Positions 35,879-45,214 of a DNA stretch of 47,090 nucleotides are shown here, one piece after another. This stretch comes from an uncultured Pelagibacteraceae bacterium. GTDB taxonomy: Bacteria; Pseudomonadota; Alphaproteobacteria; Pelagibacterales; AG-422-B15. The stretch lies in contig CACCCN010000008.1 of the NCBI GenBank assembly GCA_902544525.1, positions 1-47,090 on the forward strand, in the 5' to 3' direction. The translations under genes were made by a program, and so were the position numbers. The notes under the pieces were generated by a model. It was not told the origin of the DNA. It did not search any database and was given only the letters and a program-made list of their open reading frames with translations. The first letter of the stretch is position 1, and each line of letters opens with the position of its first letter.

Positions 35879-36551
35879 CATCAATATTGCTAGCAATCAT
35901 ATCTTCAAGATTATCATCTTCTGCTAGCGGATCAATTTGAGTTTCATCTATTTCTTCAGGTATTTTTATATCAAGGTTCGAAGGTAATCTACTTTCAAGT
36001 AAACCTGCTGATTTTAGCTCTTCCAAACCAGGAAGATCTGTTATATTTTCAATACCGAAATAAACTAAGAATTTTTCTGTTGTCCCATATATAATGGGGC
36101 TACCTGGAGTTTTTTTTCTTCCAATGGGTTTTACCCATTCCAACTCCAATAAAACATCTAGAGTACCAGGGCTAAAATGTACGCCACGTATATCCTCGAC
36201 TTCTGCTCGGGTAACAGGCTGATGATATGCAATAATTGCAAGAGTTTCAGTTGCAGCTTTTGACAACTTTCTTTGCACAACTTTTTCCTTTTGCATCATG
36301 CTCGCTAAATCTGGTGCAGTTTTAAAACTCCATTTATTTGCAGTTTTGACTAAATTAACACCGCGACTGTCATAATGTGCCTTAAGGAGGTTAATGAGTT
36401 TTTCTAAATTAGCTTTTTTTGGAAGCCTGGCCTTAATACTCTCTGCATCTAGAGGTTCACTTGCTGCAAATAAAAGAGCTTCTAAAATTCTTAAGTTATC
36501 ATGATGCTCACTTGGAAAATCCATTACATTATTTTTTGTTTTTTCTGTCAT
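35871..36551 (-). CDS. scpB: Segregation and condensation protein B
   Basis: This is the 226-residue winged-helix partner of ScpA and SMC in chromosome condensation. It shows HDNLRILEALLFAASEPLDA near 17, the second winged helix KAATETLAIIAYHQPVTRAE near 99 followed by VEDIRGV, and the WVKPIGRKKTPGSPIIYGTT segment near 145, then a typical acidic tail. It follows scpA by 3 bases, and its last codons overlap the di-heme gene. The start may be Met1 or Met10 (MDFPSEHHDN). Confidence 0.93.
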   Translation of the reverse strand: MTEKTKNNVMDFPSEHHDNLRILEALLFAASEPLDAESIKARLPKKANLEKLINLLKAHYDSRGVNLVKTANKWSFKTAPDLASMMQKEKVVQRKLSKAATETLAIIAYHQPVTRAEVEDIRGVHFSPGTLDVLLELEWVKPIGRKKTPGSPIIYGTTEKFLVYFGIENITDLPGLEELKSAGLLESRLPSNLDIKIPEEIDETQIDPLAEDDNLEDMIASNIDET

Positions 36552-36554
36552 ATT

Positions 36555-37364
36555 TTAATTTATAAGATTGTCCTCTGATTTTTTATGTTTAAAAAAAACT
36601 GGTCCAAATGGTTCCAATTGCTGTGCTTCTATAGTGCCTTCTCTTACTAATTCCATAGCAGCGGCAAGTGTTCCGGCTACACCAGTCCTTGCTGATTTAC
36701 CATCAGCAAATTCAGGGGGTAAAAATGTTTCTAATCTAGTCCATTCAGGTATTTGTCCAATGAGTCTTTGAAGTCTTACCAGCGCATCTTCCATCGCATA
36801 AACTGCAGGCCTTTCAATAGTCATTTTTGAATATGCAGTTTTATATCTTTGGTCAGCATAAGATTTTAATAAGTCATAAAATGATAAATAGTAATTTGGT
36901 GTTCTGATCAATCTAATTCCCTCAGGCATTCCTCTGGCAAAAAAATCCTGACCAAGTTTGGGTAGGCCCATTAATTTTTTTGACACTAATCTGATAGCTT
37001 CTAGTTTTTTTAATTGCAGCTTTAAACGCTCAGCCATTTCTTCAGCTGTGAGCTCCTCACCTGATTCTGCTTTTGGCAGTAATAATATAGATTTTAAGTA
37101 TGCAAGCCAGGCAGCCATAACAAGATAATCTGCTGCAAGTTCTAGGTTATTGCTTCTAACCTTTGCTATGAAAGAAGTGTATTGTTCCACAAGTTCAAGT
37201 ATAGAAATTTCCATTAAATCAACTTTTTGATTTCGGGCTAATGCAAGCAAAACATCCAACGGACCTTCATATCCTTTTAAATTTACAATTAGATCTTCAG
37301 AGGAAACAAACTGCTCTTTGGCATTATTATTGTAAGTAATTGAATTTTCTTCTAATTCTTTCAT
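36555..37364 (-). CDS. scpA: Segregation and condensation protein A
   Basis: This is a 269-residue kleisin that bridges the SMC heads. The N-terminal kleisin motif reads LIVNLKGYEGPLDVLLALAR near 26, followed by KVDLMEISILELVEQYTSFI. The middle contains LAADYLVMAAWLAYLKSILL near 76, then a helical linker, and the C-terminal winged helix ends EGTIEAQQLEPFGPVFFKH. The length is normal for alphaproteobacteria. It is separated from nagZ by 56 bases and precedes scpB by 3. Confidence 0.93.
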   Translation of the reverse strand: MKELEENSITYNNNAKEQFVSSEDLIVNLKGYEGPLDVLLALARNQKVDLMEISILELVEQYTSFIAKVRSNNLELAADYLVMAAWLAYLKSILLLPKAESGEELTAEEMAERLKLQLKKLEAIRLVSKKLMGLPKLGQDFFARGMPEGIRLIRTPNYYLSFYDLLKSYADQRYKTAYSKMTIERPAVYAMEDALVRLQRLIGQIPEWTRLETFLPPEFADGKSARTGVAGTLAAAMELVREGTIEAQQLEPFGPVFFKHKKSEDNLIN

Positions 37365-37420
37365 GATATCGACTCACTTATTATATATTAAATTGTTGCA
37401 ATCTAAGAGTTAAATTAACA

Positions 37421-38431
37421 CTAGCTATATTGACTTTGAATGGCCTCAAGTTTTTGTAAAACCTCTTTAAGATCCAATTTAAGATCTGTATTGAAAATTT
37501 CTAAAAGCTTAGTATCAATGGAAATTAAATCAAATTCAGAGATTTTATTCGTAATTTTCATGATCTCATCAAAATTGCCATTACAATGCAATACAATATC
37601 ACAGCCTGCCTTCAGGGAGTTGAATGCATTTTCTGCTATATCTCCCTTTAGTGCTTTCATGCTAATATCATCAGTAATAAGCAATCCATTAAAATTTATT
37701 TTTTTTCTGATAATTTGACCAATTATTTTTTTAGATAAGGTTGCTACATTCTTTTCATCATAACCAGAATAGATAGCATGCGCTGTCATTGCTATAGGTG
37801 CTTTATTTAAATTTGTGAATGTCATGAAATCTTGGCGTTCAAGTAGGTCTTTTTCATCCGATATCACTGGCAAATCAACGTGACTATCAACTGTTGCTCG
37901 GCCATGACCAGGAATATGTTTTATGACTGAAGCTATTCCATTAATGCTATTTGTGTCTAAAACTATTTTAGCAATCTCAGTAATTATTTTTTGATTACTT
38001 GAATATGCTCGGTCTCCAATTACTCCACTTTCAGTCAGTGAAGGCATATCCAAGACGGGTACAGTATTTATATTTATACCCATCTGCTTTAATGATCCCG
38101 CAACTAAATTTGTATTCAACTTAACTGATTCTAAAGCTTTTTCTTTGTTGTACTCATATAAATCTCCAAATGATTTAGCTGATAAGGTTTTAGGGAATTC
38201 TTTGTAATTTAATCTTGAAACTCTCCCACCTTCTTGATCAATTAATATAGGTATATTTTGATGAGTCTTGGCTTTTATATCATTTATTAAATTGAGCGTA
38301 GTCTTGTGATTGACACAATTGCGTTGGAATAAAATTATACCCCAAGGCTTATAGTTCATAAGGAAATTTGACTCATTTGAAGTTAGAGAAGTTCCTTCTA
38401 GTCCAATAATTAAAGGCAAATAATCACTCAT
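37421..38431 (-). CDS. nagZ: Beta-N-acetylhexosaminidase (peptidoglycan recycling)
   Basis: This 336-residue family-3 glycoside hydrolase removes N-acetylglucosamine from muropeptides in the cytoplasm. Conserved stretches are FQRNCVNHKTTLNLINDIK near 35, ILIDQEGGRVSRL near 62, SVIKHIPGHGRATVDSHVDL near 162 (the KHFPGHG motif with the His/Asp pair) and LLITDDISMKALKG near 250 with the nucleophile Asp. It overlaps the small upstream membrane gene by 8 bases. Confidence 0.94.
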   Translation of the reverse strand: MSDYLPLIIGLEGTSLTSNESNFLMNYKPWGIILFQRNCVNHKTTLNLINDIKAKTHQNIPILIDQEGGRVSRLNYKEFPKTLSAKSFGDLYEYNKEKALESVKLNTNLVAGSLKQMGININTVPVLDMPSLTESGVIGDRAYSSNQKIITEIAKIVLDTNSINGIASVIKHIPGHGRATVDSHVDLPVISDEKDLLERQDFMTFTNLNKAPIAMTAHAIYSGYDEKNVATLSKKIIGQIIRKKINFNGLLITDDISMKALKGDIAENAFNSLKAGCDIVLHCNGNFDEIMKITNKISEFDLISIDTKLLEIFNTDLKLDLKEVLQKLEAIQSQYS

Positions 38432-38615
38432 CTAGAATTTTTAAATCATAAATGGTTAGCCCTCCTTTATCGTCAGGTACCATGCGATAATCACCTAGAT
38501 TACTATCAATTATAATTATTACATCTTCATTCATATTTTTTGCTGATGAGAAGAAGTATATTAGTGTAACTATTAGAGAGATTAATAAGATAAAAATATA
38601 ATTTTTCTTAATCAT
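38424..38615 (-). CDS. Small membrane protein, probable SPOR-protein remnant lacking the SPOR domain
   Basis: This 63-residue protein has one N-terminal helix (YIFILLISLIVTLIYFF) and a short periplasmic tail. The tail contains VPDDKGGLTIYDLKILDE, preceded by an Ile-rich/acidic stretch. In alphaproteobacteria the gene between argS and nagZ encodes a SPOR-domain protein with a membrane helix and a conserved segment of the form KVKPxDPGGLxVPNxDKxVYE before a long linker and the SPOR domain. This gene occupies that slot and keeps a recognisable PDDxGGL segment but stops where the linker should begin. It overlaps argS by 1 base and nagZ by 8. The homology is my inference from position and this segment. 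Confidence 0.6.
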   Translation of the reverse strand: MIKKNYIFILLISLIVTLIYFFSSAKNMNEDVIIIIDSNLGDYRMVPDDKGGLTIYDLKILDE

Positions 38616-40357
38616 CAGTTCATTTCATGAGGTGCTGATACACCAAGCAAGTCCAATCCAGATTTAATAGTTCTTTGAGTTAAAGTTAATAACCCTATTC
38701 GTGCTAGCGTAAGATCCTCATTATTTTCTATAATAAACTTTAAGTCTCGATCTATTTTGCCCTGACTCCATAAAGTATGAAATACTGAAGACAGCTCATA
38801 AAGGTAATAAGCAATTCTATGAGGTTCGTGAAGATTGGTTGCAGATTCAATAACTTTGTTCCAATCAGCAATTTTTTTTATAAGATCTACTTCATAATTG
38901 TTATCAATTTTTGAGAAATCTGCATTATTAAAACTTGAAAGATTAAAATTAAAATTATTATCAGATAATTTTTTTATCACTGATGTAATTCTGGCATGAG
39001 CATACTGCACATAAAATACAGGATTATCTTTTGATTGCTCGGTTACTTTAGTAAAATCAAACTCTAATGGAGCTTCATTCTTTCTATAGAGCATCATAAA
39101 TCTAATAGAGTCTGAACCAACTTCATCTATAACTTCTCTTAGTGTAATGAACTCTCCAGATCTCTTAGACATTTTAACTTGCTTTCCATTTCTTGTAAGT
39201 TTCACCATTTGACATAATTTAGCTGTGAACTTAGCTTTATTATCACTTAGTGCTGCCACTGCCGCCGACATTCTTTTTACATAGCCGCCATGATCAGCCC
39301 CAAGAATATCTATAAGGTGGTCACTTCCCCTAGAATATTTATCAAAATGATATGCAATGTCATTGGCAAAATATGTCCATTCTTTATTTGATTTTTGCAG
39401 TGGTCGGTCCACTTCATCTCCATATTTTGTAGACTCAAATAGCATTTGTGCTCGTGGCTCCCAATCATCAGGTATTTTTCCTTTTGGTGGATCTAATACG
39501 CCGTTGTATACCAATCCTGAGTTTTTCAAATTATTTATAGCTTCATCTATCTTTCCTTTACTTACCAACTCTTGTTCAGAAACAAAAATATCTTGATGGA
39601 TAGACAGAGCAGATAAATCTTTTTTGATTAATTTTACCATGAACTCGACTGTATAGGGTTTGATTATTGCAAATCTATCTTCTTCATTCATCTCTAATAA
39701 TTTAGATTCATATTCGGAAATAAAATGCCTAGCTACTGGTAATAAATAATCACCAGGATAAAAATCATCAGGGTAATCTGTAAACTTTTTTCCCAATGCT
39801 TCTTGATATCTAATAAAAACAGAATTTGCTAAATTATTAATTTGCGAGCCAGCATCATTTATATAATATTCTTTTGTAACATTATGCCCTGTCTTTTCTA
39901 ATAGATTGGACAACACGTCTCCAAATACTGCGCCCCTACAATGCCCTACGTGCAATGGTCCTGTTGGATTAGCTGAGACATACTCAACATTTACTTTACT
40001 ACCATTACCAATATTACAATCTATTAGCTCAGTTAAACTCAAAGACTCCTTTAAATAATCTTGCCATAGTGATTTATCTAGCCAAAAGTTAATAAAACCA
40101 GGCATAGCAAACTCAACTTTTAAAAATTCTGGACATTTTTTTAACTCAGAGATTATTTTAGTAGCAATTTCTGATGGCTTTTGCTTAATTTCTTTTTGTA
40201 TTACTAATGATATATTTGTACTTATTTCACCATTTTTTTCTTCATTAGGTTTTTCAACATTAAAATTAACTTTGTTTAAAACACTCCGATCAATACGAAG
40301 TGCTATGGAAGCCTTATCTAAAATAATTTTTTTTATTTTTGGATAAATTTGAGTCAT
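38615..40357 (-). CDS. argS: Arginyl-tRNA synthetase
   Basis: This is a 580-residue class I synthetase. The HIGH-type motif is ANPTGPLHVGHCRGAVFGD near 129. The KMSKS-type motif is KQVKMSKRSGEFITL near 396. The C-terminal anticodon-binding DALR domain ends HEPHRIAYYLYELSSVFHTL and SGLDLLGVSAPHEMN. The length is normal. It follows dgt by 4 bases and overlaps the next gene by 1 base in the conserved dgt-argS-SPOR-nagZ order. Confidence 0.97.
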   Translation of the reverse strand: MTQIYPKIKKIILDKASIALRIDRSVLNKVNFNVEKPNEEKNGEISTNISLVIQKEIKQKPSEIATKIISELKKCPEFLKVEFAMPGFINFWLDKSLWQDYLKESLSLTELIDCNIGNGSKVNVEYVSANPTGPLHVGHCRGAVFGDVLSNLLEKTGHNVTKEYYINDAGSQINNLANSVFIRYQEALGKKFTDYPDDFYPGDYLLPVARHFISEYESKLLEMNEEDRFAIIKPYTVEFMVKLIKKDLSALSIHQDIFVSEQELVSKGKIDEAINNLKNSGLVYNGVLDPPKGKIPDDWEPRAQMLFESTKYGDEVDRPLQKSNKEWTYFANDIAYHFDKYSRGSDHLIDILGADHGGYVKRMSAAVAALSDNKAKFTAKLCQMVKLTRNGKQVKMSKRSGEFITLREVIDEVGSDSIRFMMLYRKNEAPLEFDFTKVTEQSKDNPVFYVQYAHARITSVIKKLSDNNFNFNLSSFNNADFSKIDNNYEVDLIKKIADWNKVIESATNLHEPHRIAYYLYELSSVFHTLWSQGKIDRDLKFIIENNEDLTLARIGLLTLTQRTIKSGLDLLGVSAPHEMN

Positions 40358-40361
40358 TTAA

Positions 40362-41501
40362 TTATGAGTACTTATTATACATAGATTGGGCAAAATTATC
40401 AGTCATTCCAGCTATAAAATCACATACAGTTCTATGATGATTATTGTCACTAATCAAAGATTCTAATCCCTCAGCAGTGCATACTTGTTGATCAGTGAGC
40501 AGCAAATTAAATAGAAATAAGACTACCACATTGGCATTTGCACTCATTTCTTTAACTTTATTGTGTTGATACATTCTTTCAACCAAGAAACTTCTAATAA
40601 TTTCAACTTTATTCGACATCTGTTCTGAAAAAATAACAATTTGTTGTTTAGCATTACGAATATCGACACAATTCTCAGGTCTCAATGAGCTTATATTTTG
40701 TTCAATAGTATTTATAACATCATCTATCATGAGGGCGGTACTTTTTCTTGTTATTTCATTATTAATCCGAGGAATATCAAAATGATAAAAATTTTTTGGA
40801 AACGAAGATATGACCTCGCCTACTAAAGGTAGCTCTCTTAAATCATCATAATTAAAAAAACCAGCTCTCAAACCATCATCTATATCATGATTATTATAAG
40901 CAATGTCATCTGCAATAGCGGCTATTTGTGCCTCAAGTGATGAGAACTCTTCTAATCTAAGATCAAATTCAGCATTTAGAGATTTTATAGATAAGGGTAA
41001 TACTTTTAACAATGGTCCATTATGCTTTACAAGCCCTTCTAATGTCTCCCAGGTAAGATTGAGACCATCAAAATCAAAATATTTTTTTTCCAATGTGTGC
41101 ACTATTCTAATAGCCTGATCATTATGATCAAATCCATCATTTTTACTCATTAAAATTTTTAAAGTATCTTCGCCTGCATGACCAAATGGTGGATGCCCAA
41201 TATCATGTGCTAAAGCTAAAGTTTCTGTATGAGTTTCATTTAAGTTAAAATATCTTGAGATAGATCTTGCAATTTGCGCGACTTCAAGTGAATGAGTTAG
41301 TCGAGTTCTGTAGTGATCACCTTCATGGGAGACAAATACTTGGGTTTTATGTTTAAGTCTTCTAAATGCACTTGAATGAATTATTCTATCTCGATCTCTT
41401 TGGAATTCAGATCTAGTCCTACTAGTATCCTCTGTAATTAATCGACCTTTAGAGTTCTGATCAAGTACAGCTAAGTGATTAAGATTGCTGGTATTTTTCA
41501 T
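40362..41501 (-). CDS. dgt: Deoxyguanosinetriphosphate triphosphohydrolase-like protein
   Basis: This 379-residue HD-domain dNTPase removes triphosphate from deoxynucleotides. The N-terminal SEFQRDRDRIIHSSAFRRLK is the family signature. The metal site is built by His70 in RTRLTHSLEVAQ and the His99-Asp100 pair in ALAHDIGHPPFGH, with the later IADDIAYNNHDIDD supplying the last Asp. It is divergent from erpA with a 70-base gap, the usual alphaproteobacterial arrangement. Confidence 0.93.
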   Translation of the reverse strand: MKNTSNLNHLAVLDQNSKGRLITEDTSRTRSEFQRDRDRIIHSSAFRRLKHKTQVFVSHEGDHYRTRLTHSLEVAQIARSISRYFNLNETHTETLALAHDIGHPPFGHAGEDTLKILMSKNDGFDHNDQAIRIVHTLEKKYFDFDGLNLTWETLEGLVKHNGPLLKVLPLSIKSLNAEFDLRLEEFSSLEAQIAAIADDIAYNNHDIDDGLRAGFFNYDDLRELPLVGEVISSFPKNFYHFDIPRINNEITRKSTALMIDDVINTIEQNISSLRPENCVDIRNAKQQIVIFSEQMSNKVEIIRSFLVERMYQHNKVKEMSANANVVVLFLFNLLLTDQQVCTAEGLESLISDNNHHRTVCDFIAGMTDNFAQSMYNKYS

Positions 41502-41571
41502 AAAGGTTGAATAATTATCAAATAATGCCTAATTATATACTATATAACCTTAGTGTTATAGATTGATTATT

Positions 41572-41910
41572 ATGGAACAAACAGCAGTAAAGATAACTAA
41601 AAATGCAGCAGAAAAAATAAAAAATCTGCTGGCCAATGAAGAGCCTAACATGAAGATGCGCCTTTCAATTTCAGGAGGTGGCTGCTCTGGTTTTCAGTAT
41701 GGTTTTGATTTTGACTCAAATTATGACGATGATGACATAATTTTTAGAGAAAATGGTGCTGAATTAATTGTTGATAAGGTCTCTATAATGTACTTGAACG
41801 GATCGACAGTTGACTTTGAAGATAAGCTAATTGAATCGTCATTTAAAGTTGAAAATCCAAATGCAGCGTCTTCTTGTGGTTGTGGAACTTCATTCTCACC
41901 AAAGCAGTGA
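41572..41910 (+). CDS. erpA: Iron-sulfur cluster insertion protein, A-type carrier
   Basis: This 112-residue A-type Fe-S carrier delivers clusters to target apoproteins. The three cluster-binding cysteines are in GGGCSGFQYGF near residue 42 and SSCGCGTSF near 104. A TTG at 41563 would add three residues; the ATG at 41572 gives the standard N-terminus MEQTAVKITKNAAEKI. Its TGA stop overlaps the GTG start of xthA (GTGA), so the two genes are translationally coupled. Confidence 0.93.
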   Translation: MEQTAVKITKNAAEKIKNLLANEEPNMKMRLSISGGGCSGFQYGFDFDSNYDDDDIIFRENGAELIVDKVSIMYLNGSTVDFEDKLIESSFKVENPNAASSCGCGTSFSPKQ

Positions 41911-42686
41911 CTAAGATTGTCAGCTGGAATGTAAATTCTATTAGAGTTAGACTTCCTCACTTATTAGAATTGATTGATACCGTACAACCAGAAATAATTC
42001 TACTACAAGAGACAAAAACTGAGGATTCTACTTTTCCTAAAGATGAAATTAAAAATAAAGGTTATCAAATAATTATTAATGGTCAAAAATCTTATAATGG
42101 AGTGGCAATTTTATCTAAACTACCGCTTGAACTTGTAATTGATTACTTGCCAGGAAATAATGATGATACACAAGCAAGGTATCTAGAGGCTAAAATTTTA
42201 ATTGATAATCCAATAACTGTAAGTTCAATATATTTACCTAATGGAAACCCAATAGATACAGACAAATTTCCATACAAACTTGATTGGATGGACAGACTCT
42301 ATACCCATGTAAAGAAAAAAATAATTAATTGTGAGACATTTTTACTTGGTGGTGATTATAACATTATTCCAACTGCTGAAGACGCGGTTGATATCTCTAA
42401 GTGGTACAAAGATGCTCTTCACCACCCTGAGTCATTAAAAAGATATAGGAATTTAATGAATTTAGGATTAACAGACTCTCTAAAATCATTTAATTCAAAG
42501 CCATATGAATTTACTTACTGGGATTATTCCAAAGGATCATGGGAAAAAGATAATGGGCTAAGGATTGATCACCTTCTTGCATCACCTTTTGCAGCAGATA
42601 GACTAATTGATTGTCAAGTAGAGAAAAGATTTAGATCTTTAGAAAGACCTTCTGATCATGTTCCGATCTGGTGCCAAATAAATTAA
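41907..42686 (+). CDS. xthA: Exodeoxyribonuclease III / AP endonuclease
   Basis: This 259-residue enzyme cuts at abasic sites and degrades duplex DNA from 3' ends. Motifs are IVSWNVNSIRVRL at the start, LLQETKTEDSTFP near 32 with the metal-binding Glu, LLGGDYNIIPTAEDAVD near 148, and LRIDHLLASP with PSDHVPIWCQI at the end (catalytic Asp-His). I chose the GTG at 41907 because it overlaps the erpA stop and gives the family's normal length, rather than the longer frame beginning within erpA. The stop overlaps the convergent ald by four bases. Confidence 0.94.
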   Translation: MTKIVSWNVNSIRVRLPHLLELIDTVQPEIILLQETKTEDSTFPKDEIKNKGYQIIINGQKSYNGVAILSKLPLELVIDYLPGNNDDTQARYLEAKILIDNPITVSSIYLPNGNPIDTDKFPYKLDWMDRLYTHVKKKIINCETFLLGGDYNIIPTAEDAVDISKWYKDALHHPESLKRYRNLMNLGLTDSLKSFNSKPYEFTYWDYSKGSWEKDNGLRIDHLLASPFAADRLIDCQVEKRFRSLERPSDHVPIWCQIN

Positions 42687-43798
42687 TTTAAGACTTTTTT
42701 TGGCTCTACAAAATCAATACCAAGATCTGATGCGACTTCTCTTTGTGTGCACATACCCTTAAAAATATTTAAACCATTCATAAAATGTGGGTCATTATTA
42801 AGTGCATTTTTTAAACCATTATTAGCCAAATCGATTATAAAGGGAAGCGTAGCATTATTAAGCGCAATCGTGGATGTTCTTGGAACGCAACCAGGCATAT
42901 TAGTTACACAATAATGAACTACATCTTTATATATATAAGTTGGTTCTGAGTGTGTTGTCGGCTTACTTGTCTCGATACAACCGCCCTGGTCTATGGCAAC
43001 ATCAACTATTGCCGACCCTTTCCGCATTTTTGAAACTAGTTTTTTTGAAACTAGTTTTGGAGCAGAAGATCCAGGCACAAGCACACCTCCTATTAATAAA
43101 TCACAATTAGAAACATATTTTTCTACTTCACTTTTAGAAGATACTACCGTAGTTACTTTTCCTTCAAAAAATTTGTATAACTCTGATAACCTTGGTTCAG
43201 ATTTATCAATTAAAATAACATTTGCCTTCATGCCAACTGCGATTAGGGCAGCATTAAATCCAACTACACCACATCCTATTATTACGACATCTGCTGGAGG
43301 GGCACCATATGCACCTGACATTAATACCCCTCTTCCATGCTGAGTCTTCTCTAGGGCACGCGCACCTGCTTGGATTGATATTTTTCCTGCTACTTCACTC
43401 ATTGGCGCAAGCAGTGGGAGTGAATTGGAACTGCTCGTAACTGTTTCATATGCAATACAAGTTGACTGACTATCCATCAAGCATTGCGTTAAATTTTTAT
43501 TTGCTGCTAAATGTAAATATGTAAATAATAATTGATCAGGTTTTAATAAATTTACCTCTGCACTTTGTGGTTCTTTAACTTTAATTATTAATTCTGCATT
43601 CTCAAAAACCTCTTTAGGTTTTTTTAATATTCTAGCCCCAAAATGTATATAATCGCCATCAGAAAACCCAGACCCAAAACCTGCATCAGTTTCAACTAAG
43701 ACTTCATGGCCTTGAGATATAAGTTTTTTTACACTTTCAGGGGTAAGTCCTACTCTTGACTCATTATCTTTAATTTCTTTTGGTAGGCCAATTAGCAT
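42683..43798 (-). CDS. ald: Alanine dehydrogenase
   Basis: This is a 371-residue NAD-dependent enzyme that interconverts alanine with pyruvate and ammonia. It shows MLIGLPKEIKDNESRVGLTP at the start, FTYLHLAANKNLTQ near 90 with the substrate His, the Rossmann GCGVVGFNAALIAVGMKANV near 174, and IVDVAIDQGGCIETSKPTTH near 265. It lies two bases downstream of an omega-amino-acid:pyruvate aminotransferase. Ald would regenerate the pyruvate acceptor from the alanine formed, releasing ammonium. Confidence 0.95.
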   Translation of the reverse strand: MLIGLPKEIKDNESRVGLTPESVKKLISQGHEVLVETDAGFGSGFSDGDYIHFGARILKKPKEVFENAELIIKVKEPQSAEVNLLKPDQLLFTYLHLAANKNLTQCLMDSQSTCIAYETVTSSSNSLPLLAPMSEVAGKISIQAGARALEKTQHGRGVLMSGAYGAPPADVVIIGCGVVGFNAALIAVGMKANVILIDKSEPRLSELYKFFEGKVTTVVSSKSEVEKYVSNCDLLIGGVLVPGSSAPKLVSKKLVSKMRKGSAIVDVAIDQGGCIETSKPTTHSEPTYIYKDVVHYCVTNMPGCVPRTSTIALNNATLPFIIDLANNGLKNALNNDPHFMNGLNIFKGMCTQREVASDLGIDFVEPKKVLN

Positions 43799-43800
43799 TA

Positions 43801-45123
43801 TTAATACTTACTCAAAACTTCCTTTGTTACATTTATCATTTCATCAATTTGACTTTCAGATGCAATCAAAGCAGGGGCAATAATTCCACAATCACCAGTA
43901 AATTTAACATGCCCGCCGTTGGCAAATATTTTTCTTTGGGCATCATAGCCTCTTACTCCTGGTTTACCATCTACCGCAAGATCAACGCCCGCCATAAGCC
44001 CGTCACCTCTAATATCTGTTACAATTGGTAGATCTTTTAACTCGTTCATAACAGCATTTAGGAAATATGATGAAGTTTTCTTTGCTTGTTCAAAAACCCC
44101 TTCATTTTCATAAATATCCAATGTTGCATGAGAAGCTGCTACACATGCAGGGTGGGCAGAATAAGTGTAGCCATGAAAAAACTCCACTCCATGCTCTGGT
44201 CCACTATTTACAATTGTACTATAAATTTCATCAGACACGCCGACCGCACCCATTGGTTGTGCGCCATTAGTAATTGCTTTTGCCATTGTAATCATATCTG
44301 GCTGCACGTTATATTTGTTCGCACCAAAAGCTTCACCAGTTCTTCCAAAACCAGTTATAACCTCATCAAATACCAGAACAATGTCATATTTATCACAAGT
44401 TGCTCTAAGCTTTTCTAAATACCCTTTAGGAGGAACTAATGTTCCAGTAGAACCAGCTATTGGCTCAACAAAACAACCTGCAATTGACTCAGGGCCATAC
44501 ATATCTACAAAACGCTGTAAATCATCAGCTAAATAATCTCCATGTTCAGGCTGACCCATATTGAATTTATTTTCTTCCAGCCACGTGTGACGTAAATGAA
44601 TGACACCAGGCATTGTTGCTGTAAAAACTTCTCTATTTTTTATCATTCCACTTAGTGATGTACCTCCAATATTTACTCCATGGTATGCTCTTTCTCTTGA
44701 TACAAATCGCACTCTCTGTGATTGACCTTTTGCATGTTGGTATGCCTGAATAATTTTTATAGCGCTATCAATTGCAGTTGAACCACAAATAGTAAAAAAT
44801 ATGTTATTTAAATCACCAGGCAGCATTTTTGCTAATCGTTCTGCAAGTGTAAATGCAGGCATGTGAGATATAGCAAAGCTTGGTGCGTAATCTAATTTTA
44901 ACAATTGATTGTGAACAGCTTCAGCAATTTCTTTTCTGCCATGACCAAGAGGAACGCAAAATAATCCCGATGAGCAGTCAATTACTTTATCTCCTTTATG
45001 ATTATAATAATAAACCCCCTCTCCTTTTTCCAGCAATCTTGGTTCTTGCTTAAAGTCTTTATTTGCCGTGAATGGCATAAAAAAATTTTCGAGAGAATTT
45101 GTTGTTGTAGCTGTATTGACCAT
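43801..45123 (-). CDS. Class III aminotransferase, omega-amino acid:pyruvate type
   Basis: This is a 440-residue PLP enzyme. The start motif FFMPFTANKDFKQEPRLLEK closely follows the beta-alanine/omega-amino-acid:pyruvate transaminases. The PLP lysine is Lys282 in ITMAKAITNGAQP, with Asp253 in VFDEVITGFGRTG and the phosphate site CGSTAIDSAIK near 113. EHGVEFFHGYTYSAHPAC near 308 is typical of the group. The real donor could be beta-alanine, taurine, a polyamine product or another omega-amine. A strong AAAGGAG Shine-Dalgarno sequence precedes the ATG. It forms an operon with ald. Confidence 0.88.
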   Translation of the reverse strand: MVNTATTTNSLENFFMPFTANKDFKQEPRLLEKGEGVYYYNHKGDKVIDCSSGLFCVPLGHGRKEIAEAVHNQLLKLDYAPSFAISHMPAFTLAERLAKMLPGDLNNIFFTICGSTAIDSAIKIIQAYQHAKGQSQRVRFVSRERAYHGVNIGGTSLSGMIKNREVFTATMPGVIHLRHTWLEENKFNMGQPEHGDYLADDLQRFVDMYGPESIAGCFVEPIAGSTGTLVPPKGYLEKLRATCDKYDIVLVFDEVITGFGRTGEAFGANKYNVQPDMITMAKAITNGAQPMGAVGVSDEIYSTIVNSGPEHGVEFFHGYTYSAHPACVAASHATLDIYENEGVFEQAKKTSSYFLNAVMNELKDLPIVTDIRGDGLMAGVDLAVDGKPGVRGYDAQRKIFANGGHVKFTGDCGIIAPALIASESQIDEMINVTKEVLSKY

Positions 45124-45214
45124 ATGGCTCCTTTAGTCACTTAAAATAAGTGCAATTAATAATAATAAATTCTATTCTTATCTATCAAGTAGATCAATTG
45201 AACAAATTAACAAT

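Noticed and set aside
41874-41906. Longer xthA start inside erpA
   Set aside because: The extension is the out-of-frame reading of the conserved CGCG end of erpA. The GTG overlapping the erpA stop gives the normal length.
43029-43057. Tandem repeat of about 15 bases (TTTGAAACTAGTTTT-like) inside ald
   Set aside because: It encodes KLVSKKLVSK, but the segment has the same length as in other alanine dehydrogenases, so it is not an inserted duplication. It is probably coincidental codon choice.
42993-43343. 116-codon plus-strand frame opposite ald
   Set aside because: It is antisense to a well-conserved alanine dehydrogenase, with Pro/Thr/Ser-rich shadow composition and no start signal.
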